64,000 nt of DNA, taken from Capnocytophaga leadbetteri (GTDB lineage: Bacteria; Bacteroidota; Bacteroidia; Flavobacteriales; Flavobacteriaceae). Below are positions 42,543 to 52,790 of this stretch, piece after piece; the stretch's first letter is position 1; every line of letters starts with the position of its first letter. Both the position numbers and the translations under genes were made by a program. The notes below the pieces were generated by a model that saw only the letters and a program-made list of their open reading frames with translations, was not told the origin of the DNA and ran no database searches. The DNA is taken from assembly GCF_003054025.1 (NCBI RefSeq), contig NZ_QBKG01000001.1, forward strand, positions 248,001 through 312,000. Reading direction: 5' to 3'.

Positions 42543-45404
42543 ATGAGCGAGGGAAAAACAATAAGAATAAGCAAGGTTTTGAAGGATGTGAACATCTCTT
42601 TGAGTACGGCAGCAGAAGAACTCAAGAAGCATAAGAATATTGAGATTGATGCCAGTCCTAACACTAAGATTTCAGAAGAGGCGTATCAATTCCTTTTAAA
42701 CAAATTTAGTGCAGATAAGAGTAAGCGCGCCGTTTCTAAAGAAATAGTAGAAGACAAACGGAAAGAGCGTGAGGCAATACGTATAGAGCAAGAGAAGGAG
42801 AACCAAGAGAAACGCCGTCAGCAAGAACAAGAGGTTATTAAAGCCAAAGGTCACTTAGCGGGTCTGAAGCCTGTGGGCAAAATAGACTTAGACGGTGGTA
42901 AAAGTGCTGCTGAGAAACCAGCGGTGGCTGCACCGGCACCTACTCCTGCTGAAACAGTAACCCCTACGGCTACTGATGCCCCTACGGCTGCTGCTCCTGC
43001 TAAAAAAGAAGAAGCGCCAACCTCTGATTCGTCCGCTAAAAAAGACCACAAAGAGGGTAAAGAAAAGGACAAGAAAAAAGATAAGGAAAAAGACCGCAAT
43101 CAGGCTGCTCAGAAAAATAAAACTGTGTATCAGAACCCGCTCATTCAGTCAGTTGCCCCTCCTAAGAAAAAGGAAAACGCTCTTAAGCACAAAGAAGAAT
43201 ACACCCCCGAAGCTCCTATAGGAATCATTGAAACTCAGTACCAAAAACTTACAGGTCCGAAGGTAGTGGGTGAGAAGATTGACCTCAGTCAGTTTGAGAA
43301 AAAGAAGAAAAAGAAGAAGAGAAGTAGAGGTAAGGATAAGGAGAAAGACGCTCAGACAACAGCGGTTGCTAATGCCGCTAACGACAGCGAAAAACGCAAA
43401 CGCAAACGCATACGCAAAGATGAGCCTAATGCAGCTGCAGCGGGCAAAGGCGAGAGCGCTAAGAAAGAGAAAAAAGCTAAAATATTCGCTAAAATAGAGC
43501 CTACCGAAGAAGAGGTACAAAAGCAAGTACGCGAAACCCTCGAACGCCTACAAGGCAAGACTACCAAATCGAAAGGGGCTAAATACCGCAAAGAAAAACG
43601 AGAAACTCACCGCCAAAAGGTAGAACAAGAACTCGCAGAACAAGAACAACAAGAGAAAATCTTGAAGCTAACGGAGTTCGTGACCGTTAATGAGTTGGCT
43701 ACGATGATGGATGTGCCTATCAATAGGGTTATAGGGGCTTGTATGACGCTTGGTATTATGGTGACGATGAACCAACGCCTTGATGCTGAGACGCTTAGCA
43801 TAGTGGCTGACGAGTTTGGTTTTGAAGTAGAATTTGCTACTGCCAATATTGAAGAGGCTATACATATAGAAGAAGATAAGCCAGAGGATTTAGTACCTCG
43901 TGCACCTATCGTAACGGTAATGGGACACGTAGACCACGGTAAGACCTCGCTATTAGACTATATACGAAAAGAAAATGTGATAGCTGGCGAAAGTGGAGGT
44001 ATCACTCAGCACATAGGTGCTTATGGGGTGAGACTTGAGAGCGGAGAGCGTATCACTTTCCTCGATACCCCAGGACACGAAGCCTTTACGGCGATGCGTG
44101 CGCGCGGTACTAAGGTTACCGACATCGCTATTATAGTGGTAGCTGCCGATGACGATGTGATGCCGCAAACTAAAGAGGCTATCAGCCACGCACAGGCAGC
44201 GGGTGTGCCTATCATCTTTGCTATCAACAAAATTGATAAACCTAACGCTAACCCTGACAAGATAAAAGAACGCTTGGCGGGTATGAACCTTTTAGTAGAA
44301 GAGTGGGGCGGTAAGATACAGTCGCAAGACATTTCGGCTAAGAAAGGTATTGGCGTACAAGAATTGTTAGAAAAAGTGCTTTTAGAAGCTGAGGTACTTG
44401 AGCTGAAAGCTAACCCTAATAAGGCGGCTATCGGTACCGTAGTGGAAGCGGCTCTTGATAAAGGACGCGGGTATGTATCGACCGTACTGGTAGAAAACGG
44501 TACGCTGCACGTAGGGGATTATGTGTTGGCGGGTACTAACTCGGGCAAAATACGCGCTATGCACGATGAGCGCGGCAAGAAAGTGAAAGAAGCAGGGCCT
44601 TCTACCCCTATCACTATTTTGGGCTTAGACGGCGCTCCGCAAGCGGGTGATAAATTCTATGTGTTTGAAGACGAAAAAGAAGCTAAACAGATAGTAGCTA
44701 AACGCGCTCAACTACAACGCGAACAGTCAGTACGCACTCAGCGACACATCACCTTAGATGAGATAGGTAGACGTATAGCTCTTGGCGACTTTAAACAGCT
44801 GAATATCATTTTGAAAGGGGACGTAGATGGTTCGGTAGAAGCTCTTACCGATTCATTCCAAAAACTCTCTACCGAAGAGATACAAATCTCGATTATACAC
44901 AAGGGAGTGGGTGCTATTACCGAATCGGATGTGCTCTTGGCTTCGGCTTCGGATGCTATCATCATAGGCTTTAACGTACGTCCGATGACAAACGCTCGTG
45001 CTTTGGCAGAGAAAGAATCGATAGATATACGTACTTACTCAATTATCTATGATGCTATCAATGACCTTAAAGACGCTATGGAGGGTATGTTATCGCCTGT
45101 ATTTAAGGAAGAAGTAACCGGTACAGTAGAAATACGCGAGCTCTTCAAGATATCGAAAGTGGGTACGATAGCCGGCTGTATGGTGACTGACGGTAAGATA
45201 TATCGCAATTCTAAAATTCGACTTATACGCGATAATGTAGTGATTTACACCGGAGAGTTGTCTTCGCTTAAACGCTTCAAAGACGATGTGAAGGAAGTGA
45301 GCAAAGGTTACGACTGCGGATTGCAAATTAAGAACTACAACGATATTCACGAAGGTGATGTGATAGAAGCCTACCAAGAGGTGGCAGTGAAGAAAAAACT
45401 GTAG
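42543..45404 (+). CDS. infB: Translation initiation factor IF-2
   Basis: GTPase that brings initiator tRNA to the 30S subunit and promotes subunit joining. 953 residues. N-terminal IF2_N motif (1-55), then a long Lys/Glu/Ala-rich, low-complexity linker (about 60-370), a second IF2_N motif (about 378-430) and the G domain: G1 GHVDHGKTS beginning near 461, G3 DTPGHEAF, G4 NKID at 562-565. Domains II-IV follow (about 625-953). The linker is long even for Bacteroidota and uses K-rich codon runs. Confidence 0.97.
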   Translation: MSEGKTIRISKVLKDVNISLSTAAEELKKHKNIEIDASPNTKISEEAYQFLLNKFSADKSKRAVSKEIVEDKRKEREAIRIEQEKENQEKRRQQEQEVIKAKGHLAGLKPVGKIDLDGGKSAAEKPAVAAPAPTPAETVTPTATDAPTAAAPAKKEEAPTSDSSAKKDHKEGKEKDKKKDKEKDRNQAAQKNKTVYQNPLIQSVAPPKKKENALKHKEEYTPEAPIGIIETQYQKLTGPKVVGEKIDLSQFEKKKKKKKRSRGKDKEKDAQTTAVANAANDSEKRKRKRIRKDEPNAAAAGKGESAKKEKKAKIFAKIEPTEEEVQKQVRETLERLQGKTTKSKGAKYRKEKRETHRQKVEQELAEQEQQEKILKLTEFVTVNELATMMDVPINRVIGACMTLGIMVTMNQRLDAETLSIVADEFGFEVEFATANIEEAIHIEEDKPEDLVPRAPIVTVMGHVDHGKTSLLDYIRKENVIAGESGGITQHIGAYGVRLESGERITFLDTPGHEAFTAMRARGTKVTDIAIIVVAADDDVMPQTKEAISHAQAAGVPIIFAINKIDKPNANPDKIKERLAGMNLLVEEWGGKIQSQDISAKKGIGVQELLEKVLLEAEVLELKANPNKAAIGTVVEAALDKGRGYVSTVLVENGTLHVGDYVLAGTNSGKIRAMHDERGKKVKEAGPSTPITILGLDGAPQAGDKFYVFEDEKEAKQIVAKRAQLQREQSVRTQRHITLDEIGRRIALGDFKQLNIILKGDVDGSVEALTDSFQKLSTEEIQISIIHKGVGAITESDVLLASASDAIIIGFNVRPMTNARALAEKESIDIRTYSIIYDAINDLKDAMEGMLSPVFKEEVTGTVEIRELFKISKVGTIAGCMVTDGKIYRNSKIRLIRDNVVIYTGELSSLKRFKDDVKEVSKGYDCGLQIKNYNDIHEGDVIEAYQEVAVKKKL

Positions 45405-45424
45405 TATAAAAATACCTAAATAAT

Positions 45425-45463
45425 AAAGGCTGTACAAGTATTCGCTGTACAGCCTTTGTGTTT
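45425..45463 (+). terminator. Terminator of the rimP-nusA-infB operon
   Basis: AAAGGCTGTACA (45425-45436) pairs perfectly with TGTACAGCCTTT (45446-45457), then GTGTTTTT. Confidence 0.92.
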
Positions 45464-45477
45464 TTAACAAAAAAAAC

Positions 45478-45508
45478 TTGCACTCTTGTCTTTCTTTTTT
45501 TAATTTTG
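45478..45508 (+). promoter_or_regulatory. Promoter of the zinc-ribbon membrane protein gene
   Basis: TTG at 45478-45480 and TAATTTTG at 45501-45508, 20-bp spacer. Confidence 0.65.
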
Positions 45509-45534
45509 CATTAGAAATTATAAAAGATTGAACT

Positions 45535-46257
45535 GTGAAACGTTTTGTTTTAATACTGCTTTTTTGGGGCTTGCTTCCCTTTCGGGCTATAGGGCAAAAC
45601 GTTCCTATTGCTGAAGTTACCCGAGCGCCTGAAAAATACTATACCATAGAGCAGGAGCCTAAAGTACAGTTAGAGAAAGGAAAAGAGAAATCAGACCTTG
45701 CAAATGATTATATCCGAGAACAGGAGAAAGAAAATAGTTTTATAACAAAAGTGATGCTACTTTTATTCTCAATAATAAGTTTTATCACTTACTTATTAGG
45801 GTATAGACCCCTTAAAAAGATAGTAGATGACCCTAACCTTTCTGTTTATCAAAAATATGTACAGCTAAAAGAAAGCAACTCAATGTGGGGCTGTGTAGGC
45901 TGTTTATTTTCTATTTTATTTCCTCCTTTCCCGTTAGGTATAATCTATTTTCTAATGGTGAGAAGGCTCAGAAAGCAACAACTCTCTGCTATGGTATGCG
46001 AGAAGTGCGGAGAGAAAAACTCTCAGCAGGTTAGCAGACAAAATGAAGAAAGTGTTATAAACTACTTTTTCATCTGTCGTAAGTGTGGGCATATACATCA
46101 GGAGAGCATAAAAAAGGCTGTGCGGTCAAGTTCGCAAACAAGTAGCAAATCGAGCAGAATGGACGACTCGTATGACAGTAGTAGTTCGTACAACAGAAGT
46201 AGTAGTTCATATAATAAATCATACAGGAGTGGAGGAGGAGCTTCTACTAAATTTTGA
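45535..46257 (+). CDS. Membrane protein with zinc ribbon and Ser-rich GGGAS tail
   Basis: 240 residues from a GTG start. Signal or first helix (about 1-22), further helices at about 70-90 and 115-142, then a zinc ribbon with two C-x-x-C pairs (VCEKCGEKN and FICRKCGHIH, about 157-184), and a Ser/Tyr/Asn-rich tail repeating SSSYN and ending GGGASTKF. Such Gly/Ser tails occur in TPM/YgcG-type envelope proteins, but no TPM domain is present. Family not recognised. Confidence 0.7.
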   Translation: MKRFVLILLFWGLLPFRAIGQNVPIAEVTRAPEKYYTIEQEPKVQLEKGKEKSDLANDYIREQEKENSFITKVMLLLFSIISFITYLLGYRPLKKIVDDPNLSVYQKYVQLKESNSMWGCVGCLFSILFPPFPLGIIYFLMVRRLRKQQLSAMVCEKCGEKNSQQVSRQNEESVINYFFICRKCGHIHQESIKKAVRSSSQTSSKSSRMDDSYDSSSSYNRSSSSYNKSYRSGGGASTKF

Positions 46258-46278
46258 TCTTAAAAACACGCATAACCG

Positions 46279-46989
46279 ATGGCAATCAGTTGTATCATAG
46301 TAGATGATGAACCAATGGCACTGCAGCTATTAGAAAGCTATGTGCTAAAAACTCCTTTTTTAGAGTTGGTGGGTAAATATACTAACGCAATAGATGTATT
46401 GCAATACTTTTATGAAGGTGGCGACGCAGAACTGATATATATGGACATACAGATGCCCGAACTAACAGGGCTGGAGCTCTCTAAAAAACTGCCCCCACAC
46501 ACGCGTATTATCTTTACCACTGCCTTTGACCAATATGCTATAGAGGGGTATAAAGTGAATGCCATAGGCTATTTGTTGAAGCCTTTTAATTACTTAGAGT
46601 TTTTAGAAACGGCAGAAAAGGCAATGTTATTGGCTTCTGCACCTACGGAAAAGACGGCTGCGCAGGATTATATGTTTGTAAAAGCCGATTATAAGCAAAT
46701 AAAAGTGCCTTATAGCGATATTCTTTATATAGAAGGTCTTAAAGATTATGTAAAGATATACCTTACTACCCAACCACAGCCCTTGGTGACCCTACTGAGT
46801 TTGAAGAAATTAGAAGAGCAGCTGCCCGCAGAGCGGTTTATGCGCGTGCATCGCTCATTTATAGTCGCCTTAGACAAGGTGCAAGTGGTAGAACGTAGCC
46901 AGATAGTATTTGGCAACCAACGCATAACGATAGCCGATGCTAACAAAGAGGCTTTTTTGCAACGAGTGAGAATTAATTCAGAAAATTGA
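46279..46989 (+). CDS. LytTR family response regulator
   Basis: Two-component regulator, 236 residues. Receiver domain (1-120) with DDEP acidic pocket, phosphorylation site Asp56 in YMDIQMPELTG, Thr/Lys switch residues (IIFTTAF; LLKPF). LytTR DNA-binding domain (about 140-236; FVKADYKQIKVPYSDILYIEGLKDYVKI, then FMRVHRSFIVALDKV). Such regulators normally pair with a 7TM/5TM-Lyt or LytS-type kinase, which is absent from both sides here. Confidence 0.93.
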   Translation: MAISCIIVDDEPMALQLLESYVLKTPFLELVGKYTNAIDVLQYFYEGGDAELIYMDIQMPELTGLELSKKLPPHTRIIFTTAFDQYAIEGYKVNAIGYLLKPFNYLEFLETAEKAMLLASAPTEKTAAQDYMFVKADYKQIKVPYSDILYIEGLKDYVKIYLTTQPQPLVTLLSLKKLEEQLPAERFMRVHRSFIVALDKVQVVERSQIVFGNQRITIADANKEAFLQRVRINSEN

Positions 46990-47026
46990 TTTTGTATAAC
47001 CAACAGAATAAAAGAAAGAAATAACT

Positions 47027-47203
47027 ATGAACAAAAATACAGTATTAGGCTGGGCTGCCCTGTTAATGGTAGTCGTTGGCTTTATTCTTATAGGACTTGC
47101 TGCTTTCAAATACAACGAAATAGCAGGTTGGGGCTTTGGCACGGTAGGTATTGGCTTTTTTGCCATTGCGTGGGTGTTTAACGCTCTGAAAGGAAGAGTA
47201 TAA
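47027..47203 (+). CDS. Small CAL67264-like membrane protein (58 aa)
   Basis: 58-residue protein with two membrane helices (about 6-27 and 34-52), Gly-rich between them, ending FNALKGRV. It looks like the CAL67264 family of small flavobacterial membrane proteins, function unknown. It begins 37 bp after the response regulator and lies on the same strand; the frame is short and easily overlooked, but start, composition and family resemblance support it. Confidence 0.75.
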   Translation: MNKNTVLGWAALLMVVVGFILIGLAAFKYNEIAGWGFGTVGIGFFAIAWVFNALKGRV

Positions 47204-47207
47204 CAAT

Positions 47208-47234
47208 TAACTGATTTGCCAATTAGCCAATTGG
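47208..47234. repeat. TTTGCCAATTAGCC repeat tract before gapN
   Basis: ACTGATTTGCCAATTAGCC and a following AATTGG. A TTG inside it opens the gapN frame 14 codons upstream of the likely ATG. Confidence 0.6.
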
Positions 47235-47257
47235 TAAAATCAAATAAATTAATAAAA

Positions 47258-48832
47258 ATGAATATTCCAGAACAATTTCAAGTAAAGCCTTATAGGCAAG
47301 AAACGTATTTAATAAATGGCGAATTGAGGAAGTGGGAAGGAGAGTATGCTAACATTTACTCCACTATTTCGTCGACTGAAGCCTATGCGCCTACGCTCTT
47401 GGGTAGTGTGCCTGCTTTAGGTGAACAAGAGGCATTAGAAGCGCTTCATTCAGCTACCGATGCCTATAACAAAGGCAAGGGACTTTGGCCTACGATGAAA
47501 GTAAAAGATCGTATTGCGGTTATGCTTAAATTCGTAAAGCAAATGGAAAAACAACGCGATGAGGTGGTAAAACTAATGATGTGGGAGATAGGCAAAAGCC
47601 TTGACGACTCGCGCAAGGAGTTTGACCGTACAGTAGAGTATATCTATGATACTATCAATGCTTATAAGGAGCTTGACAACCAGTCCTCTAAATTCGTGCA
47701 GCGCGATGGAGTGTATGCCCTTATTAGGCGAGGCCCTTTAGGGGTGGTACTTTGCTTAGGTCCTTATAACTATCCGCTTAATGAAACCTTTGCGCTTATC
47801 ATTCCTGCCCTTATTATGGGGAATGCGGTTATCTTTAAGCCAGCTAAGCACGGAGTACTGCTATTTACACCGCTTTTGGAAGCTTTCCAAAACTCTTTTC
47901 CTCGTGGCGTGATAAACATTCTCTACGGTCGTGGACGCGCAGTAGCGCCCCCTATTATGCAGAGTGGCAAGGTAGATGTATTGGCGCTAATAGGCAACAG
48001 CAAAACCGCTATTGCCCTACAAGACCAACACCCTAACAAAAACCGTCTGCGCCTTGTATTCGGGTTAGAAGCTAAGAACCCTGGGGTTATACTACCTGAT
48101 GCTAACTTAGATTTAGCAGTAGACGAATGCGTAAAAGGAGCTCTCTCTTTCAACGGACAGCGTTGTACAGCCTTGAAAATACTCTACGTACACGCTAAGA
48201 TAAAAGATGAGTTTATTAAGCGCTTTGCTGAAAAGGTAGATGCTCTTAAGTTTGGCAATCCTTGGGATGAAAAGGTGGCGCTTACGCCTCTACCTGAGGT
48301 AGAAAAACCAGCCTTTATACAGGAGCTTATAGACGATGCTCTTACCAAAGGAGCTACTATACAAAACAAGAAAGGTGGTGAGCGCACTGATAACTTTATA
48401 TTCCCTGCGGTACTCTATCCTGTATCGAAAGAGATGCGAGTGTACAACGAAGAGCAGTTTGGCCCGTTAGTGCCTGTTAAACCTTTTTCTAACATCAATG
48501 AGATTATTGATGAAATATCAGAGTCTAAGTACGGACAGCAGATAAGTTTGTTTGGAGAAGACCCTCAAGAACTCTCGCCTCTTATTGATATGTTAGTGAA
48601 TATGCTCTGTAGGGTAAACCTTAATAGTCTATGCCAAAGAGGGCCTGATGTATTCCCTTTCACAGGACGTAAAGACTCAGCGGTAGGTACCCTAAGCGTA
48701 CACGATGCCTTGCGCTCTTTCTCTATTCGTACCTTTGTGTCATTCCAAAACAATGAGTATAACGACCGTATAGTAGAGAATCTGCTGCGCACAGGGGCTT
48801 CTAACTTCATCAATACAGATTTCATACTATAA
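47258..48832 (+). CDS. gapN: NADP-dependent non-phosphorylating glyceraldehyde-3-phosphate dehydrogenase
   Basis: Aldehyde dehydrogenase superfamily enzyme oxidising glyceraldehyde-3-phosphate directly to 3-phosphoglycerate with NADPH gain, bypassing ATP formation. 524 residues; catalytic Cys303 in [10 protein letters not shown], catalytic Glu near 266 ([14 protein letters not shown]), cofactor segment [30 protein letters not shown]. The ATG at 47258 is used; the longer frame starts at a TTG in the repeat. The GapN label follows from overall similarity; other ALDH substrates cannot be fully excluded. Confidence 0.85.
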   Translation: MNIPEQFQVKPYRQETYLINGELRKWEGEYANIYSTISSTEAYAPTLLGSVPALGEQEALEALHSATDAYNKGKGLWPTMKVKDRIAVMLKFVKQMEKQRDEVVKLMMWEIGKSLDDSRKEFDRTVEYIYDTINAYKELDNQSSKFVQRDGVYALIRRGPLGVVLCLGPYNYPLNETFALIIPALIMGNAVIFKPAKHGVLLFTPLLEAFQNSFPRGVINILYGRGRAVAPPIMQSGKVDVLALIGNSKTAIALQDQHPNKNRLRLVFGLEAKNPGVILPDANLDLAVDECVKGALSFNGQRCTALKILYVHAKIKDEFIKRFAEKVDALKFGNPWDEKVALTPLPEVEKPAFIQELIDDALTKGATIQNKKGGERTDNFIFPAVLYPVSKEMRVYNEEQFGPLVPVKPFSNINEIIDEISESKYGQQISLFGEDPQELSPLIDMLVNMLCRVNLNSLCQRGPDVFPFTGRKDSAVGTLSVHDALRSFSIRTFVSFQNNEYNDRIVENLLRTGASNFINTDFIL

Positions 48833-48834
48833 AC

Positions 48835-48867
48835 AAAAAAAGAGCGTTTTTACACGCTCTTTTTTTT
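48835..48867. terminator. Bidirectional terminator between convergent genes
   Basis: AGAGCGT (48841-48847) pairs with ACGCTCT (48854-48860), A-run before and T-run after, serving gapN and the calcium ATPase. Confidence 0.92.
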
Positions 48868-48887
48868 ATTATATGATGTTATTTTGT

Positions 48888-51593
48888 CTATCTCTTTATT
48901 AACCTAAGTAATTCGCCTATCCATAGCACTAAGCTAGTGGCTGCGATAATTAAGCACCAATCAGTTAGAAGTAAGGGGGTAACACTAAACATAGCTCCAC
49001 CAAAGGTAGTAATCACTACCTGACCAATGATAATAGCCGCTGCTATCATTATAAAACCTTGACACTTTCTTATTTCGGCAAAGGCACTACTACCGGTGCG
49101 ATAGGCTTTGGCGTTGAACATATTCCAGAATTGAAGCATTACAAAGATAGAAAAGAAAAGAGAGAGCTCATAAGCTGATAATCCGTTTTCAAAACTTCCA
49201 AAGTGGAAGAAATTAACGAAATAATCAGTGATACTAAACTGAGTGAGGCTTGTAATGTCTTCATTCTTAAAGTACTGTATAAATCCGAAGAGCAGTAATA
49301 CAAATAGTCCGCCTACTCCAAAAATGCCACGCGCCATTTCTTTAGTGATAATGTTAGCTTTACGCTCACGCGGAGGGTCGTTCATCACACGCTGGCTTGG
49401 AGGTAGAGAGGCGAGGGCTAAGGCAGCAAAGGTATCCATTATGAGGTTTACCCATAGCATCTGAGTAACCGTTAGAGGCGATTGTACCCCTAAAAACGCT
49501 CCGAAGAGCACAATGATACAAGCCGCCACATTTATAGTCATTTGGAAAAGGATAAACCGCTGAATATTTAGGTATAATGAGCGCCCCCACATAACAGCCT
49601 TACCTATACTGCTAAAAGAGTTATCTAAGATAGTGATATCACTGGCTTCTTTGGCTACAGAGGTGCCATCGCCCATAGAAAGTCCTACTTGAGCGGCTTT
49701 TAGGGCAGGGGCATCATTAGTGCCATCACCAGTTACGGCTACTACCTCGCCGCGCTGCTGTAGGAGGTTCACTAAACGGGCTTTATCAAGAGGTCGGGCG
49801 CGCGAAATAACACGTAGGTGAGGGATACGCTCTAATAGCTCAGCATCATTCATCGCAGCGAATTCTGCTCCTGTGATGTGGTTGATATTGCTACAACTTT
49901 CGTCCCACAGTCTTATTTGGCGCGCTATTTCTTTAGCTGTACCAGGGGTATCGCCGGTTACTATCTTCACCTGTATGCCTGCGTGCATACACTCTTCTAT
50001 AGCAGCAGGTACATCAGCTCGTACAGGGTCGGCAATAGCTGTGATACCGATAAACTGCAGTCCGTTGATTACTAACTTTCCGTTTTCTGAAATAACGGTT
50101 TTAGGGTCGTCAATCACCTTGTAGACAAAGCCTATGGTGCGCATAGCTTGCTGTTGGTATTGCAATAGTTTGTCTTCGAAGTCAGTTTGTGAGATGGTTG
50201 AGCAGAACTCCCCACCCTCGTGGCAGAAAGTCATTACTATTTCGGGAGCACCTTTTACATACAATATATTTTTACCCAAAGCTGCTGAGCGTACCAATGT
50301 TGCCATATATTTGCGCTCGGTAGAAAAAGTGAGTTGCTGTATTACTTCGCACTCTTCGCGTATGGGTAGGTAATTTATGCCTTTGCTATAGAGCCAAAGC
50401 AATAAGGCACCTTCGGTAGGATTGCCCAATACGGTAGGCTTTTCTTGTGCTGAGAAATCTAAATAAGCAGTAGAGTTTACTGCCATTGATTCGGCAATGA
50501 GCTTTTCATCGGCAGAAGGGTTGAAATACGTTTCGTAGATGGTCATTTGGTTTTGGGTGAGGGTACCTGTTTTGTCAGTGCAAATAACAGTAGCAGCCCC
50601 CATTGTTTCGCAAGCATGCATCTTGCGCACAAGATTGTTAGTAGCCATCATTCGGCGCATACTGTAGGCTAAGCTTAGGGTTACACTCATTGGCAGTCCC
50701 TCAGGAACGGCTACTACTACCACAGTGATAGCAATCATTAGGGTATTAAGCAGATAACCACCAAAATCGACCCAATCAATAGCACTTAAGCTGTGCGATG
50801 GGTTATGAAAATAGAGGAACAAACGCCCTACTAATACTAAGGCAGCAATTGCGTAGCTAATACGGCTGATAAGGCTTGCTAGCTTGTGTAGCTGTTCGTC
50901 TAGAGGCGTTTTTACTGAACTGTCTATCTGCACGCCCTCGAACACTTTGCCGTATTCGGTGGCATCGCCTACTTTCTTTACTTCTATCACTCCGTGCCCA
51001 TCGGCTACTGAGGTGCCCCTGCACACATAGTTAGAGGGGTAAGTGGCTTCTGGCTCAAAGTCAGCGGGGTTAGTAGTTTTATGTACGAGAGGCTCTCCCG
51101 TAAGAGTTGATTCGTTGATATGCAGTGAGATAGCCTCTAAAAGCTCTCCGTCGGCAGGCACTTCTTCACCTGTTTCTAAAAGAACAATATCGCCTACAAC
51201 AATGTCTTTTTTGAGCACCTGTGTTACGCGTTCTTCGCGGATAACTTTATAGTATATATCATCATTTACTTGGTTGAGGATTTCAAACTGCTTATTGGCT
51301 TTTACTTCAAAGTAGAATGCTACTCCTGTAGCCAAGAAGATAGCGAAAAAGATGCCTACTGGCTCTAAGAAAGCATCAAAACCTTCGCCTAAGGCAAAAA
51401 AATCATAAGCCGAGACACCGAAAGAGCAGGCTAATGCTACTAAGAGAATGAGGATAATAGGGTCAGACAGTTTTTCTAAAAACTGTTTCCAGAGGGGTAC
51501 ACCTGCTACTGATGAGAAGGAATTAGCCCCGTGTTGGGCACGACTTTCGAGTACTTGAGCCTCGGTAAGTCCTTTGTAATGATGTTTTGCCAT
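48888..51593 (-). CDS. PMCA-type calcium-translocating P-type ATPase
   Basis: Inner-membrane ATPase exporting Ca2+, P-type class IIB. 901 residues: N-terminal cation-ATPase domain (1-70; HYKGLTEAQVLESRAQHGANS), actuator with TGE (STLTGEP), PEGLP ion-site helix, phosphorylation site Asp340 in CTDKTGTLTQNQM, TGD, and hinge GDGTNDAPALKAAQVG. About ten membrane helices. The helix-6 region reads NLIMDTFAALALA, typical of calcium pumps. No regulator or partner gene is adjacent. Confidence 0.94.
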   Translation of the reverse strand: MAKHHYKGLTEAQVLESRAQHGANSFSSVAGVPLWKQFLEKLSDPIILILLVALACSFGVSAYDFFALGEGFDAFLEPVGIFFAIFLATGVAFYFEVKANKQFEILNQVNDDIYYKVIREERVTQVLKKDIVVGDIVLLETGEEVPADGELLEAISLHINESTLTGEPLVHKTTNPADFEPEATYPSNYVCRGTSVADGHGVIEVKKVGDATEYGKVFEGVQIDSSVKTPLDEQLHKLASLISRISYAIAALVLVGRLFLYFHNPSHSLSAIDWVDFGGYLLNTLMIAITVVVVAVPEGLPMSVTLSLAYSMRRMMATNNLVRKMHACETMGAATVICTDKTGTLTQNQMTIYETYFNPSADEKLIAESMAVNSTAYLDFSAQEKPTVLGNPTEGALLLWLYSKGINYLPIREECEVIQQLTFSTERKYMATLVRSAALGKNILYVKGAPEIVMTFCHEGGEFCSTISQTDFEDKLLQYQQQAMRTIGFVYKVIDDPKTVISENGKLVINGLQFIGITAIADPVRADVPAAIEECMHAGIQVKIVTGDTPGTAKEIARQIRLWDESCSNINHITGAEFAAMNDAELLERIPHLRVISRARPLDKARLVNLLQQRGEVVAVTGDGTNDAPALKAAQVGLSMGDGTSVAKEASDITILDNSFSSIGKAVMWGRSLYLNIQRFILFQMTINVAACIIVLFGAFLGVQSPLTVTQMLWVNLIMDTFAALALASLPPSQRVMNDPPRERKANIITKEMARGIFGVGGLFVLLLFGFIQYFKNEDITSLTQFSITDYFVNFFHFGSFENGLSAYELSLFFSIFVMLQFWNMFNAKAYRTGSSAFAEIRKCQGFIMIAAAIIIGQVVITTFGGAMFSVTPLLLTDWCLIIAATSLVLWIGELLRLIKR

Positions 51594-51616
51594 AAATAAT
51601 ATTAGCTTTAATAGTA

Positions 51617-51646
51617 AGAGGACTAAAACCTAAATTTTAGTCCTCT
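51617..51646. terminator. Hairpin between tmRNA and the calcium ATPase
   Basis: AGAGGACTAAAA (51617-51628) pairs with TTTTAGTCCTCT (51635-51646), a perfect 12-bp stem. The clear T-run is on the plus-strand side; on the minus strand it is only T-rich, so termination of tmRNA here is likely but leaky. Confidence 0.7.
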
Positions 51647-51686
51647 CTTTTTTGTATAACATTTAAAATACAATATAACAATGAAG

Positions 51687-52087
51687 TGGAGTCGGAGAGA
51701 ATCGAACTCTCGTCCAAATAAGTCATCAAAAGGCTTTCTACATACTTAGTTTTTGTTTGATTTTCGTCGCAAAGCTGACCAAAAACCGCCCACTTTGCGC
51801 TTAGCTTCTTAATAGTTAAGAACCGTTGGCAGAAGCGAACCGCAGGTTCAATGTTGACTTTTATGGTGCCTCTATACGAACCGCCGTCAACAAGGGCTTT
51901 TCAGAGACATCTCGCTTCCTTACCTTGTAAGGACTTAGCCAGCAGTCTTACTAAACTTCAGACTAGGCAGCAAGAGCGTAGTTATTCTCGCCATTTAAAA
52001 GTTTGAAATAGATATTATCGAGCATTCATTTCACAGCTCGGTATGCTTACCATTCAATGTCACCTACTGTCAAAACCGGTCGACCCC
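51687..52087 (-). ncRNA. ssrA: tmRNA (SsrA)
   Basis: 401-nt transfer-messenger RNA that rescues stalled ribosomes and tags the unfinished proteins. On the minus strand the 5' end GGGGTCG (complement 52087-52081) pairs with 3' CGACTCC, discriminator A at 51687; CGGTTTTGACAG and GAGAGTTCGATTCTCTC (T arm) are typical. The tag frame lies at 51992-51963: GENNYALAA then TAG, the Bacteroidota form. CCA is not encoded. Product of a monocistronic unit with its own promoter and a 5' leader to be removed by RNase P. Confidence 0.97.
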
Positions 52088-52125
52088 AAATGATTATTGG
52101 TTGTGTTTCACATAAAAACACGCTG

Positions 52126-52155
52126 CAAAGGTACGAAATATTTTTTAACTACCAA
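52126..52155 (-). promoter_or_regulatory. tmRNA promoter
   Basis: Minus strand: TTG (complement 52153-52155), 19 bp, TACCTTTG (complement 52126-52133). Confidence 0.78.
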
Positions 52156-52180
52156 ATTTTAGATTGTTAGTTTTTGGTCG

Positions 52181-52786
52181 TTAGAGGTTAGTTGTCTTTT
52201 GAGCTTCGTCTTTGGCTCTTGCTTTTATAAAAGCGGCTCGACTTAGTGGTTCGTAGCTCTCGGCTTCGCCTAACATACGCTGACTATCGTTAGGTACTTT
52301 CCTAAAACTGTAATTAGCCAAATGCCCTGTGCGAGTGCAGACTGCGTGTACCTTAGTGACGTATTCGGCTGTCGCCATTAGGTAGGGCATAGGCCCAAAA
52401 GGTTTCCCTTTGTAGTCCATATCTAGTCCGGCGACTATTACTCGTACTCCTCTGTTAGCCAAATCATTGCATACATTTACTATCTCATCATCAAAAAACT
52501 GAGCTTCGTCTATGCCTACTACATCGCAGCCGTCAGCAAGGAGCAAAATACTCGCCGCAGCCTCTACAGGTGTAGAAGGAATTTCAGTAGCATTGTGCGA
52601 TACGATGTTAGTATCATCATAACGCGTATCAAAAGAGGGTTTGAATATTTCTACTTTTTGCTTAGCAAACTGAGCGCGGCGCAATCGGCGTATGAGTTCT
52701 TCAGTTTTGCCTGAGAACATCGAGCCGCAGATAACCTCTATCCAGCCTACTTCTTCGTGATTATGTATGTTGTTTTCTAAGAACAT
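52181..52786 (-). CDS. tdk: Thymidine kinase (type II)
   Basis: Phosphorylates thymidine in the salvage pathway. 201 residues. P-loop GSMFSGKTEE (about 20-29), DEAQFF with the catalytic Glu near 109, and the lasso region around VTKVHAVCTRTGHLANYSFRK. The Zn-binding Cys pairs of E. coli Tdk (CxxC and CxxC/H) are reduced here to a single Cys, with SRAAF where C-x-x-C is expected. The ATG at 52786 is chosen: a longer frame overlaps the upstream gene. Confidence 0.92.
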   Translation of the reverse strand: MFLENNIHNHEEVGWIEVICGSMFSGKTEELIRRLRRAQFAKQKVEIFKPSFDTRYDDTNIVSHNATEIPSTPVEAAASILLLADGCDVVGIDEAQFFDDEIVNVCNDLANRGVRVIVAGLDMDYKGKPFGPMPYLMATAEYVTKVHAVCTRTGHLANYSFRKVPNDSQRMLGEAESYEPLSRAAFIKARAKDEAQKTTNL

Positions 52787-52790
52787 TTTT

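Noticed and set aside
43149-43526. Hydrophobic minus-strand frame inside infB
   Set aside because: It is the antisense reading of the Lys/Glu-rich linker of IF-2, which yields Leu/Phe-rich products by chance.
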